Assembly (NCBI GenBank): GCA_035651155.1
Contig: DASRGG010000027.1
Span: forward strand, 47,321-111,320
Direction: 5' to 3'
DNA from: CF-39 sp035651155
Lineage (GTDB): Bacteria; Chloroflexota; Limnocylindria; P2-11E
DNA length: 64,000 nt
Each line of letters starts with the position of its first letter. Position 1 is the first letter of the stretch. A model generated the notes under the pieces. It made no database searches and was not told the origin of the DNA. It saw nothing but the letters and a program-made list of their open reading frames with translations. A program made the translations under genes and the position numbers. Shown piece by piece: positions 56,570-64,000 of the stretch.

Positions 56570-58594
56570 ATGCGCGTGATCGCTCCCGCTCGTCTCCTTC
56601 CCGGCACGTCGATCGGTCAAGAGAGCGCACCCGACCGCGCGAGCGCTCCCACGAGCGCGAAGGTGGTCCGCGGCAAGGCGCTCGTCTTCTGGGACCCCAA
56701 GGTCCCGGGAAAGAAGCTCGACGCCATCGACACGGACCAGATCACCCCGGCGGCGGACTGCGTGTCGGAGAGCCTCGAGACGCTCGACGCGCGCTGGAAG
56801 GCGGGGTCGTTCCGCTTCCTCATGCCGGACTTCCGCGAGCGCGTCGCGCGCGGCGAGAGCTTCATCGTGGCGGGAGATCGCTTCGCGATCGGGTCGTCGC
56901 GCGAGATGAGCCCCGCGGGCCTGAAGGGCGTCGGCGACGACGCCGGCCACGAGATCGTGATCGTGTGCGGCGCGGGCATGGGCGACATCTTCCGCCGCAA
57001 CGCGCTCAACCTCGGACTGCACGTCGTGCAGAGCCGCGCCGCCGTGGACGACGCGCAGGAGGGCGACGCGTTCTCGTTCGACCCGGCTACGCGTACGCTC
57101 CGCAACGAGACGCGCGGAAAGACGTACGAGCCGGCGCCGCTCTCTCCGCCCGAGGAGCAGATCCGGCGCTCCGGCGGGATCATCAAGGTCGGCCGGCGCG
57201 AGTTCGCGGAGTCCGTTCGGCGCACGCCCGAGATCGCGTGGCCCGACGCGAAGACCGCGAGCCGGCTGTCGTCCACGGAGCAGATCCTCTGGTCGCACCG
57301 TGTGGACAAGGACGCGGAGGTCCGCGCGGGCGCGACCATCCGCGTGTACGCGGACCTGCTGCCGGCATCCGACGGGACCGGCCCCTTCGCCATCCATACG
57401 TTCAACCAGATCAGCGGCGGCGACACGATCTATCCGCGCCAGGTCGCGTACGCGAACGATCATTTCGTCTTCAACCACCGGGAGGCCGACGACAAGCAGA
57501 CCGCGATCGGCAAGCAGTTCGCGGAGCGCTACGGCATCGGCAAGCCGCGATACGCGACGCCGGGTGACGGCATCTTCCACTTCTACTTCCCAGAGCAGGG
57601 GCTCGTCGTCCCGGGCGCGCTCATCCCGGGCGCCGATTCGCACAGCCGCGCGTATGGCGCCTACGGTGCGCTGGGGTACGGCGTCGGCTCGACCACGCTC
57701 GGCTTCGGCTGGGCGACCGGATACGTGTACTTCACGTGCGCGAAGCAGCGCCGCGTGCGCTTCACCGGGAGGCTGAACCCGTGGGTCAGCGGCAAGGACG
57801 TAGTGCTCGCGTTGCTCGCGCGCTGGGGCGCCAAGCAGTCGCAGGGCATGAGCGTCGAGTTCGTCGACGCCGATCGGCGGCTGCCGATGAGCTACCGCAA
57901 CACGATCGCGAACATGATGGCCGAGGGCGAGGCCACGAACGGCATCTTCGCTCCGGATGAGACCACGCTCGCGTGGTATCGCGAGAAGAAGATCGCGCTC
58001 CCCTACCCGGTCTTCGGGCCGGGCGAGGATGTGCCCTGGGAGATCGACGAGGAGCTCGACCTCTCGGAGGTGCAGCCGCTCATCGCCAAGCCGTTCAGCC
58101 CGGCCAACGCGTTCCCGGCCGCCGAGGTCGCGCGCGAGCATCTCTCCTTCGATAAGGCCTTCATCGGCTCGTGCACGAACGGCGGGTACAGCGACCTCCT
58201 GGAGGCGGCGCTCGTCATCGCGGCCGCGAAGCGCAAGGGCGCGACGAAGACGGCGAAGGAGCTCGTCGTCTTCCCGGGATCGGGCGCGGTGAAGGCGGAC
58301 ATCGAGCGGCCGGATCCACGCCTCGGCGGCGAATCCATCGCCGACGTGTTCCGCTCGGTCGGCGCCCAGATCCGCGAGTCATGGTGCGGTCCGTGCTTCG
58401 GCCAGGGACCCGACGCGCTCGCGAAGGGCCAGACCGCGATCACGTCGTTCAATCGGAACTGGGCGAACCGCATGGGCGTGGGCGGGCTCGGCTACCTCGC
58501 GTCGCCGGCGGTCGTCGCAGCGTCCGCGCTCCTGGGCTACATGGGACCGCCGAGCGAGCTGGGCATCGAGTGGCGCGCGGAGCGGTTCATCTAG
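56570..58594 (+). CDS. Permuted LeuD-LeuC fusion, aconitase/isopropylmalate isomerase family
   Basis: A 674-residue hydro-lyase. The swivel domain comes first (about 35-215), with IDTDQITP at 53-60, GSSREMSP at 108-115 and GDIFRRNALNLGL. The Fe-S domain follows (about 230-674), with GADSHSRAYGAYGALGYGVGS near 354, SCTNG (C535), WCGPCFG (C606, C609) for the [4Fe-4S] cluster, and NRNWANRMG. Aconitases have the reverse order, and bacterial LeuC/LeuD are separate. The reaction should be dehydration-rehydration of a hydroxy-di/tricarboxylate. A LeuA-like synthase lies upstream. ATG 56570 begins a 30-residue variable leader. Confidence 0.88.
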   Translation: MRVIAPARLLPGTSIGQESAPDRASAPTSAKVVRGKALVFWDPKVPGKKLDAIDTDQITPAADCVSESLETLDARWKAGSFRFLMPDFRERVARGESFIVAGDRFAIGSSREMSPAGLKGVGDDAGHEIVIVCGAGMGDIFRRNALNLGLHVVQSRAAVDDAQEGDAFSFDPATRTLRNETRGKTYEPAPLSPPEEQIRRSGGIIKVGRREFAESVRRTPEIAWPDAKTASRLSSTEQILWSHRVDKDAEVRAGATIRVYADLLPASDGTGPFAIHTFNQISGGDTIYPRQVAYANDHFVFNHREADDKQTAIGKQFAERYGIGKPRYATPGDGIFHFYFPEQGLVVPGALIPGADSHSRAYGAYGALGYGVGSTTLGFGWATGYVYFTCAKQRRVRFTGRLNPWVSGKDVVLALLARWGAKQSQGMSVEFVDADRRLPMSYRNTIANMMAEGEATNGIFAPDETTLAWYREKKIALPYPVFGPGEDVPWEIDEELDLSEVQPLIAKPFSPANAFPAAEVAREHLSFDKAFIGSCTNGGYSDLLEAALVIAAAKRKGATKTAKELVVFPGSGAVKADIERPDPRLGGESIADVFRSVGAQIRESWCGPCFGQGPDALAKGQTAITSFNRNWANRMGVGGLGYLASPAVVAASALLGYMGPPSELGIEWRAERFI

Positions 58595-58627
58595 CGAGCA
58601 GCCACTGGCACCGACCGCGTCGCTGAT

Positions 58628-58644
58628 CCGCGACTTCTTCGCGG
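58628..58644 (+). terminator. Hairpin between convergent genes
   Basis: CCGCGA-CTTCT-TCGCGG is a 6-bp stem with a five-base loop in the 54-base gap between the LeuD-LeuC fusion (plus) and the oxidoreductase (minus), which end toward each other. There is no T-run on the plus strand, so support is moderate. Confidence 0.4.
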
Positions 58645-58648
58645 CACG

Positions 58649-59575
58649 TCATGTCCCGCGCAGCTCCTGCACGACCGGCGCGAATTCGTCCATCGCCTGG
58701 CCGGGGATGGAGACGTAATTGATGCCGAAGCGCTCGCGCCGCTCGCGCAGGAGCTCGCGCACCGACGAGCGCGTCCCGTAGAGGAGGAACGGGAAACGCA
58801 TCATCGCGTTCATCCCGCGCTTTGCCGTCGTCGCGGCCGCGCGCACGAGCGTCCTTGCCGAGTCGCTGATGCCGGCGTCGAGGAGCCAGACGTTCAGCTC
58901 CACCTCGTCCGCCCGCGGTCCGGCGTATCTCCGGAAGCGCGCGATGCGCTCGGTGAGGCTCCGCGTCGAGAGCGTGCTGAGCCGGGGACGGCCGCGGGCG
59001 CCGAGCGACGGGATGAACGACACGATGTCGGCCTGGCGCGCCGCGAGCCGAAGGACGCGTGGCCCGCCGCCGCCGATCATGAACGGCGGATACGGACGCT
59101 GGACCGGCCGTGGCAGCAGGTGCGCGCGGCGCACCGTATAGAAGGCGCCGGCGTGGTCGACGTACTCCTCGGTGAAGAGCCGCTTCAAGAGGTGCACCGC
59201 TTCCTCGAGGCGGGCGACGCGCGTGGCAGGGGTGTCATAGGGGATGCCGAGCTCACGATAGTCGCCCATGCGCCAGCCCGCCCCGATGCCGAGATCGACG
59301 CGACCGCCGGAGATCGCGTCCATCGTCGCGATCTCCTTCGCGAGCATCACCGGGTTCCGGTAATCGTTGGCGAAGACGAACGATCCGACGCGCAGCCTTT
59401 CCGTCGCGTCGGCGGCGGCCATCATCGCCGGCACCGCCGCGAGCTGCGGACCCATGTGATCGGTGACCAGCAGGGCGTCGTAACCCTGCGCTTCGGCGCG
59501 ACGCGCGAACTCGCGCCAGCGCGTCCCGCCACCCGCCCAGCGGACCGTGACCGCGAAGCGGAAAGGCCGTGACAT
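58649..59575 (-). CDS. LLM-class (F420-dependent) oxidoreductase
   Basis: A 308-residue luciferase-like monooxygenase-fold flavoprotein. The start (FRFAVTVRWAGGGTRWREFARRAEAQGYDALLVTDH), MDAISGGRVDLGIGAGWR, YPPFMIGGGGPRVLRLAARQADIV and the Asp/Gly pattern match the F420-using group (TIGR03621-like). It would transfer hydride between F420 (or FMN) and an unknown substrate. F420 enzymes of this kind are typical of Actinobacteria and Chloroflexota, one clue to the source. It is monocistronic. Confidence 0.85.
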   Translation of the reverse strand: MSRPFRFAVTVRWAGGGTRWREFARRAEAQGYDALLVTDHMGPQLAAVPAMMAAADATERLRVGSFVFANDYRNPVMLAKEIATMDAISGGRVDLGIGAGWRMGDYRELGIPYDTPATRVARLEEAVHLLKRLFTEEYVDHAGAFYTVRRAHLLPRPVQRPYPPFMIGGGGPRVLRLAARQADIVSFIPSLGARGRPRLSTLSTRSLTERIARFRRYAGPRADEVELNVWLLDAGISDSARTLVRAAATTAKRGMNAMMRFPFLLYGTRSSVRELLRERRERFGINYVSIPGQAMDEFAPVVQELRGT

Positions 59576-59683
59576 GCGAGGGCGAGTCTAGGTGCGCTCG
59601 CTCGTCCGTCCCGGGCGCGCGGGCGCGGGCGCCTGGTATCGCGGGAGGCGCACCACCGTGGATGTGCGAACGTTGACTGCGAC

Positions 59684-61726
59684 GTGAGGAAGGCCGCGGT
59701 CGCGCTCGGTGTCCTCCTGCTCTGCGGGATGCTCCCGAGCACGCCGGGCGCGGCCGCTTCCTCCATCGCCGGGACCGCGGGCTCGGTCGCCGCGTCGGCG
59801 CCCGGGCAATTCCGGGCCTATTGGGTCGACGCGTTCGGCGACGGGCTCTTCACTCCGGCACAGATCGACGGCGTCGTCGCGGCGACCAAGGCGGCGCGCA
59901 TGAACGCGATCGTGGCGCAGGTCGTCCGCCGCGGCGACTGCTTCTGCAACCACGCGCTCGCTCCGCGGACCGAGCAGGCGGGCGTCGACCCGGCGCCCTT
60001 CGATCCGCTGCAGACGCTGATCGACAAGGCCCATGCCGCGGGCATCCAGGTCCACGCCTGGGTCATCGCGACCGCGATCTGGCGCGGCTCGACCCCGCCC
60101 GCCGCGCCCGGCCACGTGTTCAACACGCACGGCCCGTCGACGAGCGGGCCGGAGAACTGGCTCACGAAGCGCTCGGATGGCCTGCAGCAGGCGAACACCG
60201 ACTGGATCCTCGACCCCGGCCATCCCGACGCCGCGCAGTGGATCGTCGATAACGCGCTCAGCATCGTGCGCAGCTACGACGTCGACGGCATCAACCTCGA
60301 CCGCATCCGGTATCCCGACAACAACCTCGGCACGAATCTGCCGTCGTGGGGCTACAACGAGACCGCCGTCGCGCGCTTCGACGCGGCGACCGGACGCGGC
60401 GGCATCCCCGCGAACGACGACCCGCAGTGGACCCAGTGGCGCCGCGATCAGGTCACGTCGATCGTGCGCAAGGTGTACGTCGAGTCCTTCGCGATCCGTC
60501 CGGGCGTTCGCGTCTCCGCGGACACGATCGCCTACGGGTACGGGCCGCAGCACGGCGCGGGCTTCACGGGCACGCGCACGTACGCCGAGGTGCTGCAAGA
60601 CTGGGACGGCTGGATGCGCGAGGGCATCCTCGACATGAACATCCCGATGAACTACAAGCGCCAGGCCGACGCGAACCAGGCCGTGATGTACCAGGAGTGG
60701 AGCGACTTCGCGAAGGACCACCAGTACGCGCGCTCGAGCGTCGTCGGCACCGCCCTGTATCTCAACGACGTCGATTCGAGCGCGCGGCAGGCGCGGATCG
60801 CGATCGCGCCGAGCGCCGCGGGCAACGCGAGCGCGGGCTGGACGGGCTACTCGTACCGCACGCCCGACACGCTGACGGACTCGGGTGCGCGCGGCGGCGC
60901 CGATTCGCGCGCGGCCCTCACCGCGGCGCTCGCGCCGGTGTTCACCACGGACATGCCCGTGCCGGCGATGACCTGGAAGACCGCGCCCACCACCGGCCAC
61001 GTTCGCGGCACGACCACGGCGAACACGCAGGTCGAGCTCGTACTCTCGACGGGTCAGATCTTCCGCTCGCAGACGAGCGACGGGCAGGGCTGGTTCGCCT
61101 TCGTCGACGTCGCGCCGGGCACGTACCGCGTGAACGCGAACGGCACGCAGCTCGGCTACGCGCGGGTGGTCGCGGGGCAGATCGCCGCCGTCACGGCCGC
61201 GGCACCGACGCCGTCGCCCGCGCCCTCACCGACACCGACGCCGGCGCCGGGCACGTGCACGAGCACGGTCGGACCGGGCATCCCTCCGCCGGCGTCGATC
61301 CCGGCGGGCATCCCCGGATTCCACGCGGCCTGGTACGGACAGAGCGGGTACATGACGCTCTGCCCGGGCGACACCTCGACCGCGACGGTCGCGTACTACA
61401 ACTCCGGCGCGCGCGGCTGGGTCGCCGGCCGCATGGGTGAGGTCGCGTACCTCGGCACGTGGTCGCCCGAGCCCGGCCAGGACATGCCCTCGCAGCTCGG
61501 CGGCGACGGCACGAATGGGTCCCCGAATACCGCGTGGCCGCGCTACAACCGCGTCGCGGTGCAGCCCGCGCCGTACGTCGGACCGGGTCAGGTCTCGTGG
61601 TTCCAGTTCACGGTGCGCGCGCCGATGACGCCGGGCGCCTACCGCCTCTCCCTGCGGCCGCTCGTCGAGGGCGCGCAGTGGATGGAGGACTACGGCGTGT
61701 TCTGGCTGGTGACCGTCAAGGGGTAG
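59684..61726 (+). CDS. Secreted GHL10-type glycoside-hydrolase-like protein
   Basis: A 680-residue exported protein with a signal peptide (AAVALGVLLLCGMLPSTPGA, then AAS). Residues about 43-420 form a barrel of the glycosyl hydrolase-like 10 family (FRAYWVDAFGDGLFTPAQI, then AHAAGIQVHAWVIATAIWRG, YDVDGINLDRIRYPD and LDMNIPMNYKRQ), in which the Asp/Glu-rich strand ends near 200-210 are probable catalytic sites. A carboxypeptidase-regulatory-like beta domain follows (about 430-505), then a Pro/Thr/Ser linker and a C-terminal domain with two cysteines and the WFQFTV beta pattern. It probably acts on cell-surface polysaccharide. GTG 59684 is the start. Confidence 0.8.
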   Translation: MRKAAVALGVLLLCGMLPSTPGAAASSIAGTAGSVAASAPGQFRAYWVDAFGDGLFTPAQIDGVVAATKAARMNAIVAQVVRRGDCFCNHALAPRTEQAGVDPAPFDPLQTLIDKAHAAGIQVHAWVIATAIWRGSTPPAAPGHVFNTHGPSTSGPENWLTKRSDGLQQANTDWILDPGHPDAAQWIVDNALSIVRSYDVDGINLDRIRYPDNNLGTNLPSWGYNETAVARFDAATGRGGIPANDDPQWTQWRRDQVTSIVRKVYVESFAIRPGVRVSADTIAYGYGPQHGAGFTGTRTYAEVLQDWDGWMREGILDMNIPMNYKRQADANQAVMYQEWSDFAKDHQYARSSVVGTALYLNDVDSSARQARIAIAPSAAGNASAGWTGYSYRTPDTLTDSGARGGADSRAALTAALAPVFTTDMPVPAMTWKTAPTTGHVRGTTTANTQVELVLSTGQIFRSQTSDGQGWFAFVDVAPGTYRVNANGTQLGYARVVAGQIAAVTAAAPTPSPAPSPTPTPAPGTCTSTVGPGIPPPASIPAGIPGFHAAWYGQSGYMTLCPGDTSTATVAYYNSGARGWVAGRMGEVAYLGTWSPEPGQDMPSQLGGDGTNGSPNTAWPRYNRVAVQPAPYVGPGQVSWFQFTVRAPMTPGAYRLSLRPLVEGAQWMEDYGVFWLVTVKG

Positions 61727-61759
61727 CGCGCGCCTCGCTCCGCATCTGGCTGAGGTCCT

Positions 61760-61798
61760 GGTAAGTTTATAGGACTTAACCCTGCCGTTCGGCCCTAT
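61760..61798 (+). promoter_or_regulatory. Candidate structured leader or promoter upstream of the GGDEF gene
   Basis: TAAGT (61762-61766) pairs with ACTTA (61774-61778) around the loop TTATAGG. The loop's ATAGG (61769-61773) can pair with CCTAT (61794-61798), giving an H-type pseudoknot that encloses a GCC-GTTC-GGC hairpin (61784-61793). A GGAAGGAG ribosome site follows at 61805-61812. The same bases include TAAGTTT and GCCG, reminiscent of a flagellar-type sigma-28 promoter (TAAA/GCCGATAA), though the spacing is not canonical. It could be an RNA element, a promoter, or both. Confidence 0.35.
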
Positions 61799-61832
61799 CA
61801 AGCGGAAGGAGTTCGGCCAACTCTCGGCGCCA

Positions 61833-64000
61833 TGGCTGAAGGAGGCCTCGTCCGCGGAGCGAACGCGCACGCGGCGATGTTCTGGCGCGCGGCGGTGCTG
61901 CTGGGCGGCATCGCGTCGCTCGTCGTCGTCGCGCCGCAGCTCTACCGCAGCGGCGTCTACGCCCCGATCCAGCCCGTCCTCGTCCCGCTGGCCGCCGTCT
62001 CGCTCGTCGGCGGCGGCGCCGCGCTCGCCGCGGCGAACGGCCTCCTGTCACGCCGGCTGCAGGTGGCGGCCGCGCTCATCGCCGCCGTCCCCCTGGCGGT
62101 CCTCGCGGTCGACTTCCTCCTGGCCCGCGCGATCACCGGCGTGATCGCGTACGCGATCGAGGCGGCCGCGCTCTGCTGGACGGCCTGGCTCGTTCGGCGG
62201 AACAGCGCACCACACGGTCGCGTGTACGTCCTCATGGTCGGCACGATCCTCGCCGCGCAGGGGATCTCGATGATCGTCGCACCCCACGCGTACGCGGATC
62301 CCACGGTCTACGCGCAATTCGGCCGCTACCTCTGGCTCGCCGCACCCGCGTTCATCGCCGGTGGCCTCGGTCTCGTGGCGAGCGAGCTCCGGCGCACGCC
62401 GAGCAGCCGGATCACGCGGGCGCTCCTCGCGTTCGCGGTCATCGCGGCCGCCGACCTCGCGGTGCTCGTGAGCGTCTTCTCGGTGACCGGGGCGTGGACC
62501 GGCGTCGTCTCGTACGGCGTCATGGCCGTGATCCTGCTTCTGGCGGTCCCGCGGACGTCGCTCGCGGCCGTGTCGCCCATGCTCTTCGCCGCGCTCGCCG
62601 CGCTCGCGGGCGCCGGCGATCTCATCGCGGGGAGCGTCGCCACCGCGGGCGGCCCCGAGCTCGCGACGCCGGCATCGCTGCTGCCACCGCTCGCCGCGCT
62701 CGCCCTCTGCTTCATCGGCGCGGCGTTCGCGCTCGCGCTCCACCCTGGCCGGCCGCTCAGGCGGCTCGCCGCTACCCTGGCCGTTCTCGGATTCGCCGGC
62801 GGCGCCGCGCAGGCAGCCCTGGTCCTGCTGAATGGGTCCGCGGAGGCCCCGGCGCTCCTCCTCGGTGGCGCGGGCGGGAGCGACCTGTCGGCATCGACGA
62901 TCTCGGCTCCCGTCGCGCTCGTCGCCGTCGGGCTCGTCGAGTTCGCGATCATCGCGCGCCCGCAGGCGCGCATCATCCCCGGCCTGTCCGTCGTCTGCGG
63001 ATCCGCGCTCGTCGGCGTCGTCGCCCTGAACGTGCTGGCGTTCATGCTCCGCTCGCCCTTCCTGTTCGACATCTACGGTCCGCTCGGCATGCCGTCGCAC
63101 GCGACGGTCGCGTTCGGGGCGCTGGCCATCGCGCTCCTCGCGGCCGGGATCGGGCGTCTCCTCGCCGCGCCCATCGGCGACCGGCTCTTCGGCACGATCG
63201 GTGCCCTGGCGGTCCTCGTCCTCCTGCGCGGGTTCATCTCGGATGCCGCCCTGACGCACGTGTTCGTCGACACCGAGGACGTCGGAAATCTGGACTATCT
63301 GGCCGCGGTCGACGCGGCCCGGCAGCTCGCCCTGGTCATGCTCGTGGGCGTCGCCATCGGGTCCGGCCTCCTGCTCACGCGCACCGTCACGCTGCCCCTG
63401 CGCGCCCTGCTCGACGCGATCGCCCGCGCGAGGGCCGGCGAGTCGCGCGCGCAGGCGGATGTGGAGGGCGAGGACGAGATCGGGATCGTCGCGCGCGCCT
63501 TCAACCAGCTCACGCGCGAGCTCGCCGACCAGTCCGACCTGTACGCAGCGGTCCGGCGGGCGCAGGCCGAGCTCGGCGAAGCCATCGTCATCCTCGAGGA
63601 GGGCGAGCCGCGCGCCTGGAACGAGGCACTCGCGAGCATCAGCGGCTACACGGACCAGGACCTCCGCTCCATGCGCTCGATCCTCGAGCTCTGGCCCGGC
63701 TCGCAGCGCGACGACTTCGCGAAGCTGCTGCGGTCGCGCTCGCGTGAGACGTACCGCATCGAAACATCGCTCCGGCGCCGCGGCGGCGACCCCGTGGACG
63801 TCGAGCTGGCGGTGCACCCGCTGCGCGACACGGCGCGTCCCCAGCAGCTCGCGATCCTGCGCGACATCACCGAAGCGAAGCGGGCGCGGCGTTCTCTCGA
63901 GCGGCTCGCGCTCCACGACGCGCTCACCGGCCTCCCCAACCGCGCGCTGTTCGCGGACCGTCTGGAGCGCGCCGTCGCGGCGGCCACGCGCCGGGGGGGG
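61833..64000 (+). CDS. Membrane sensor diguanylate cyclase (HAMP-PAS-GGDEF), 3' end cut off
   Basis: The frame from ATG 61833 stays open to the window edge (722 codons). The N-terminal 500 residues hold about twelve or more hydrophobic helices, an unusually large membrane domain. A HAMP segment follows around 63370-63530 (TLPLRALLDAIARARAG, then DEIGIVARAFNQLTRELADQ), then a PAS domain from about 63545 to 63860 (GEAIVILEEGEPRAWNEAL, then ELAVHPLRDTA) and the first strand of a GGDEF domain (ALHDALTGLPNRALFADRLERA) at 63907-63972. It should make c-di-GMP in response to a membrane signal; whether an EAL domain follows is unseen. The ribosome site lies about 20 bases upstream, unusually far. Confidence 0.88.

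Noticed and set aside
1..64000. tRNA, rRNA, CRISPR arrays, insertion sequences, integrases, phage genes, attachment sites
   Set aside because: I searched the intergenic stretches and gene list by eye and found none. Intergenic space is small. A tRNA scan would be decisive, especially for a tRNA-Sec.

Overview
The window is about 64 kb of very GC-rich (visibly near 70%), densely coded chromosomal DNA. Genes sit in short operons with many 1-8 bp overlaps (ATGA, GTGA, TGATG) and GTG/TTG starts are common. I see no rRNA, tRNA, CRISPR array, insertion sequence, integrase or phage gene. Gene content (an F420-type luciferase-like oxidoreductase, several CO-dehydrogenase/xanthine-dehydrogenase family enzymes, ECF sigma factors with DGPF partners, Tat-exported redox proteins, lipoproteins) fits an uncultured soil or freshwater Chloroflexota or actinobacterium-like aerobe. 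This taxonomic guess is inference; no marker gene settles it. Layout: 0.1-5.6 kb carries a lipoprotein, the threonine catabolism pair tdh-kbl, and a glycosyltransferase/glycosidase operon. 5.6-11.2 kb carries an epimerase, an ECF sigma factor with a membrane partner, and an ABC-2 exporter. 11.4-20 kb is housekeeping and hydrolytic genes (htpX, cupin, alpha/beta hydrolase, phosphodiesterase, amidohydrolase, DUF255 thioredoxin-like protein with an apparent ATA start, an A-type Fe-S carrier, cysteine hydrolase, a cysteine-free CMD protein). 20.2-22.0 kb encodes an unusual double-receiver membrane signalling protein. Three molybdenum hydroxylases follow. Cluster A (22.1-29.3 kb) has an IclR regulator with a palindrome at its start, 4-hydroxybenzoyl-CoA-reductase-like subunits, a MocA-like cytidylyltransferase, and a Tat-exported four-cluster ferredoxin with a cytochrome b. 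Cluster B (32.2-38.0 kb) has a Tat-exported [2Fe-2S] subunit with an extra C-terminal domain, a Mo subunit and an FAD subunit, divergent from an XdhC chaperone. Cluster C (45.6-49.35 kb) has three subunits and abuts a truncated DGPF gene. Between B and C lie an amidohydrolase, an ECF sigma-ogt pair, a DGPF-DGPF-ECF42-like module and a MoaD-like/BNR-repeat pair. 49.7-58.6 kb holds 3-hydroxyacyl-CoA dehydrogenase, an orphan E1-alpha, a PBP1 lipoprotein, a LeuA-like synthase, an MBL hydrolase, a cupredoxin and a permuted LeuD-LeuC fusion. The right end has an F420-type oxidoreductase, a secreted GH10-like protein, and a HAMP-PAS-GGDEF membrane protein cut by the window edge. The most striking observation is the two-domain disulfide oxidoreductase at 54673-55335 (minus strand). 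An in-frame TGA replaces the first cysteine of its CPYC active site, and a perfect 7-bp hairpin with a GGUC loop lies 17 nt downstream, as expected of a bacterial selenocysteine insertion element. It is a candidate selenoprotein that an ordinary annotation would split into two truncated ORFs. Bases 1-97 hold nothing I can assign. The only gap over 300 bases is 49354-49750.
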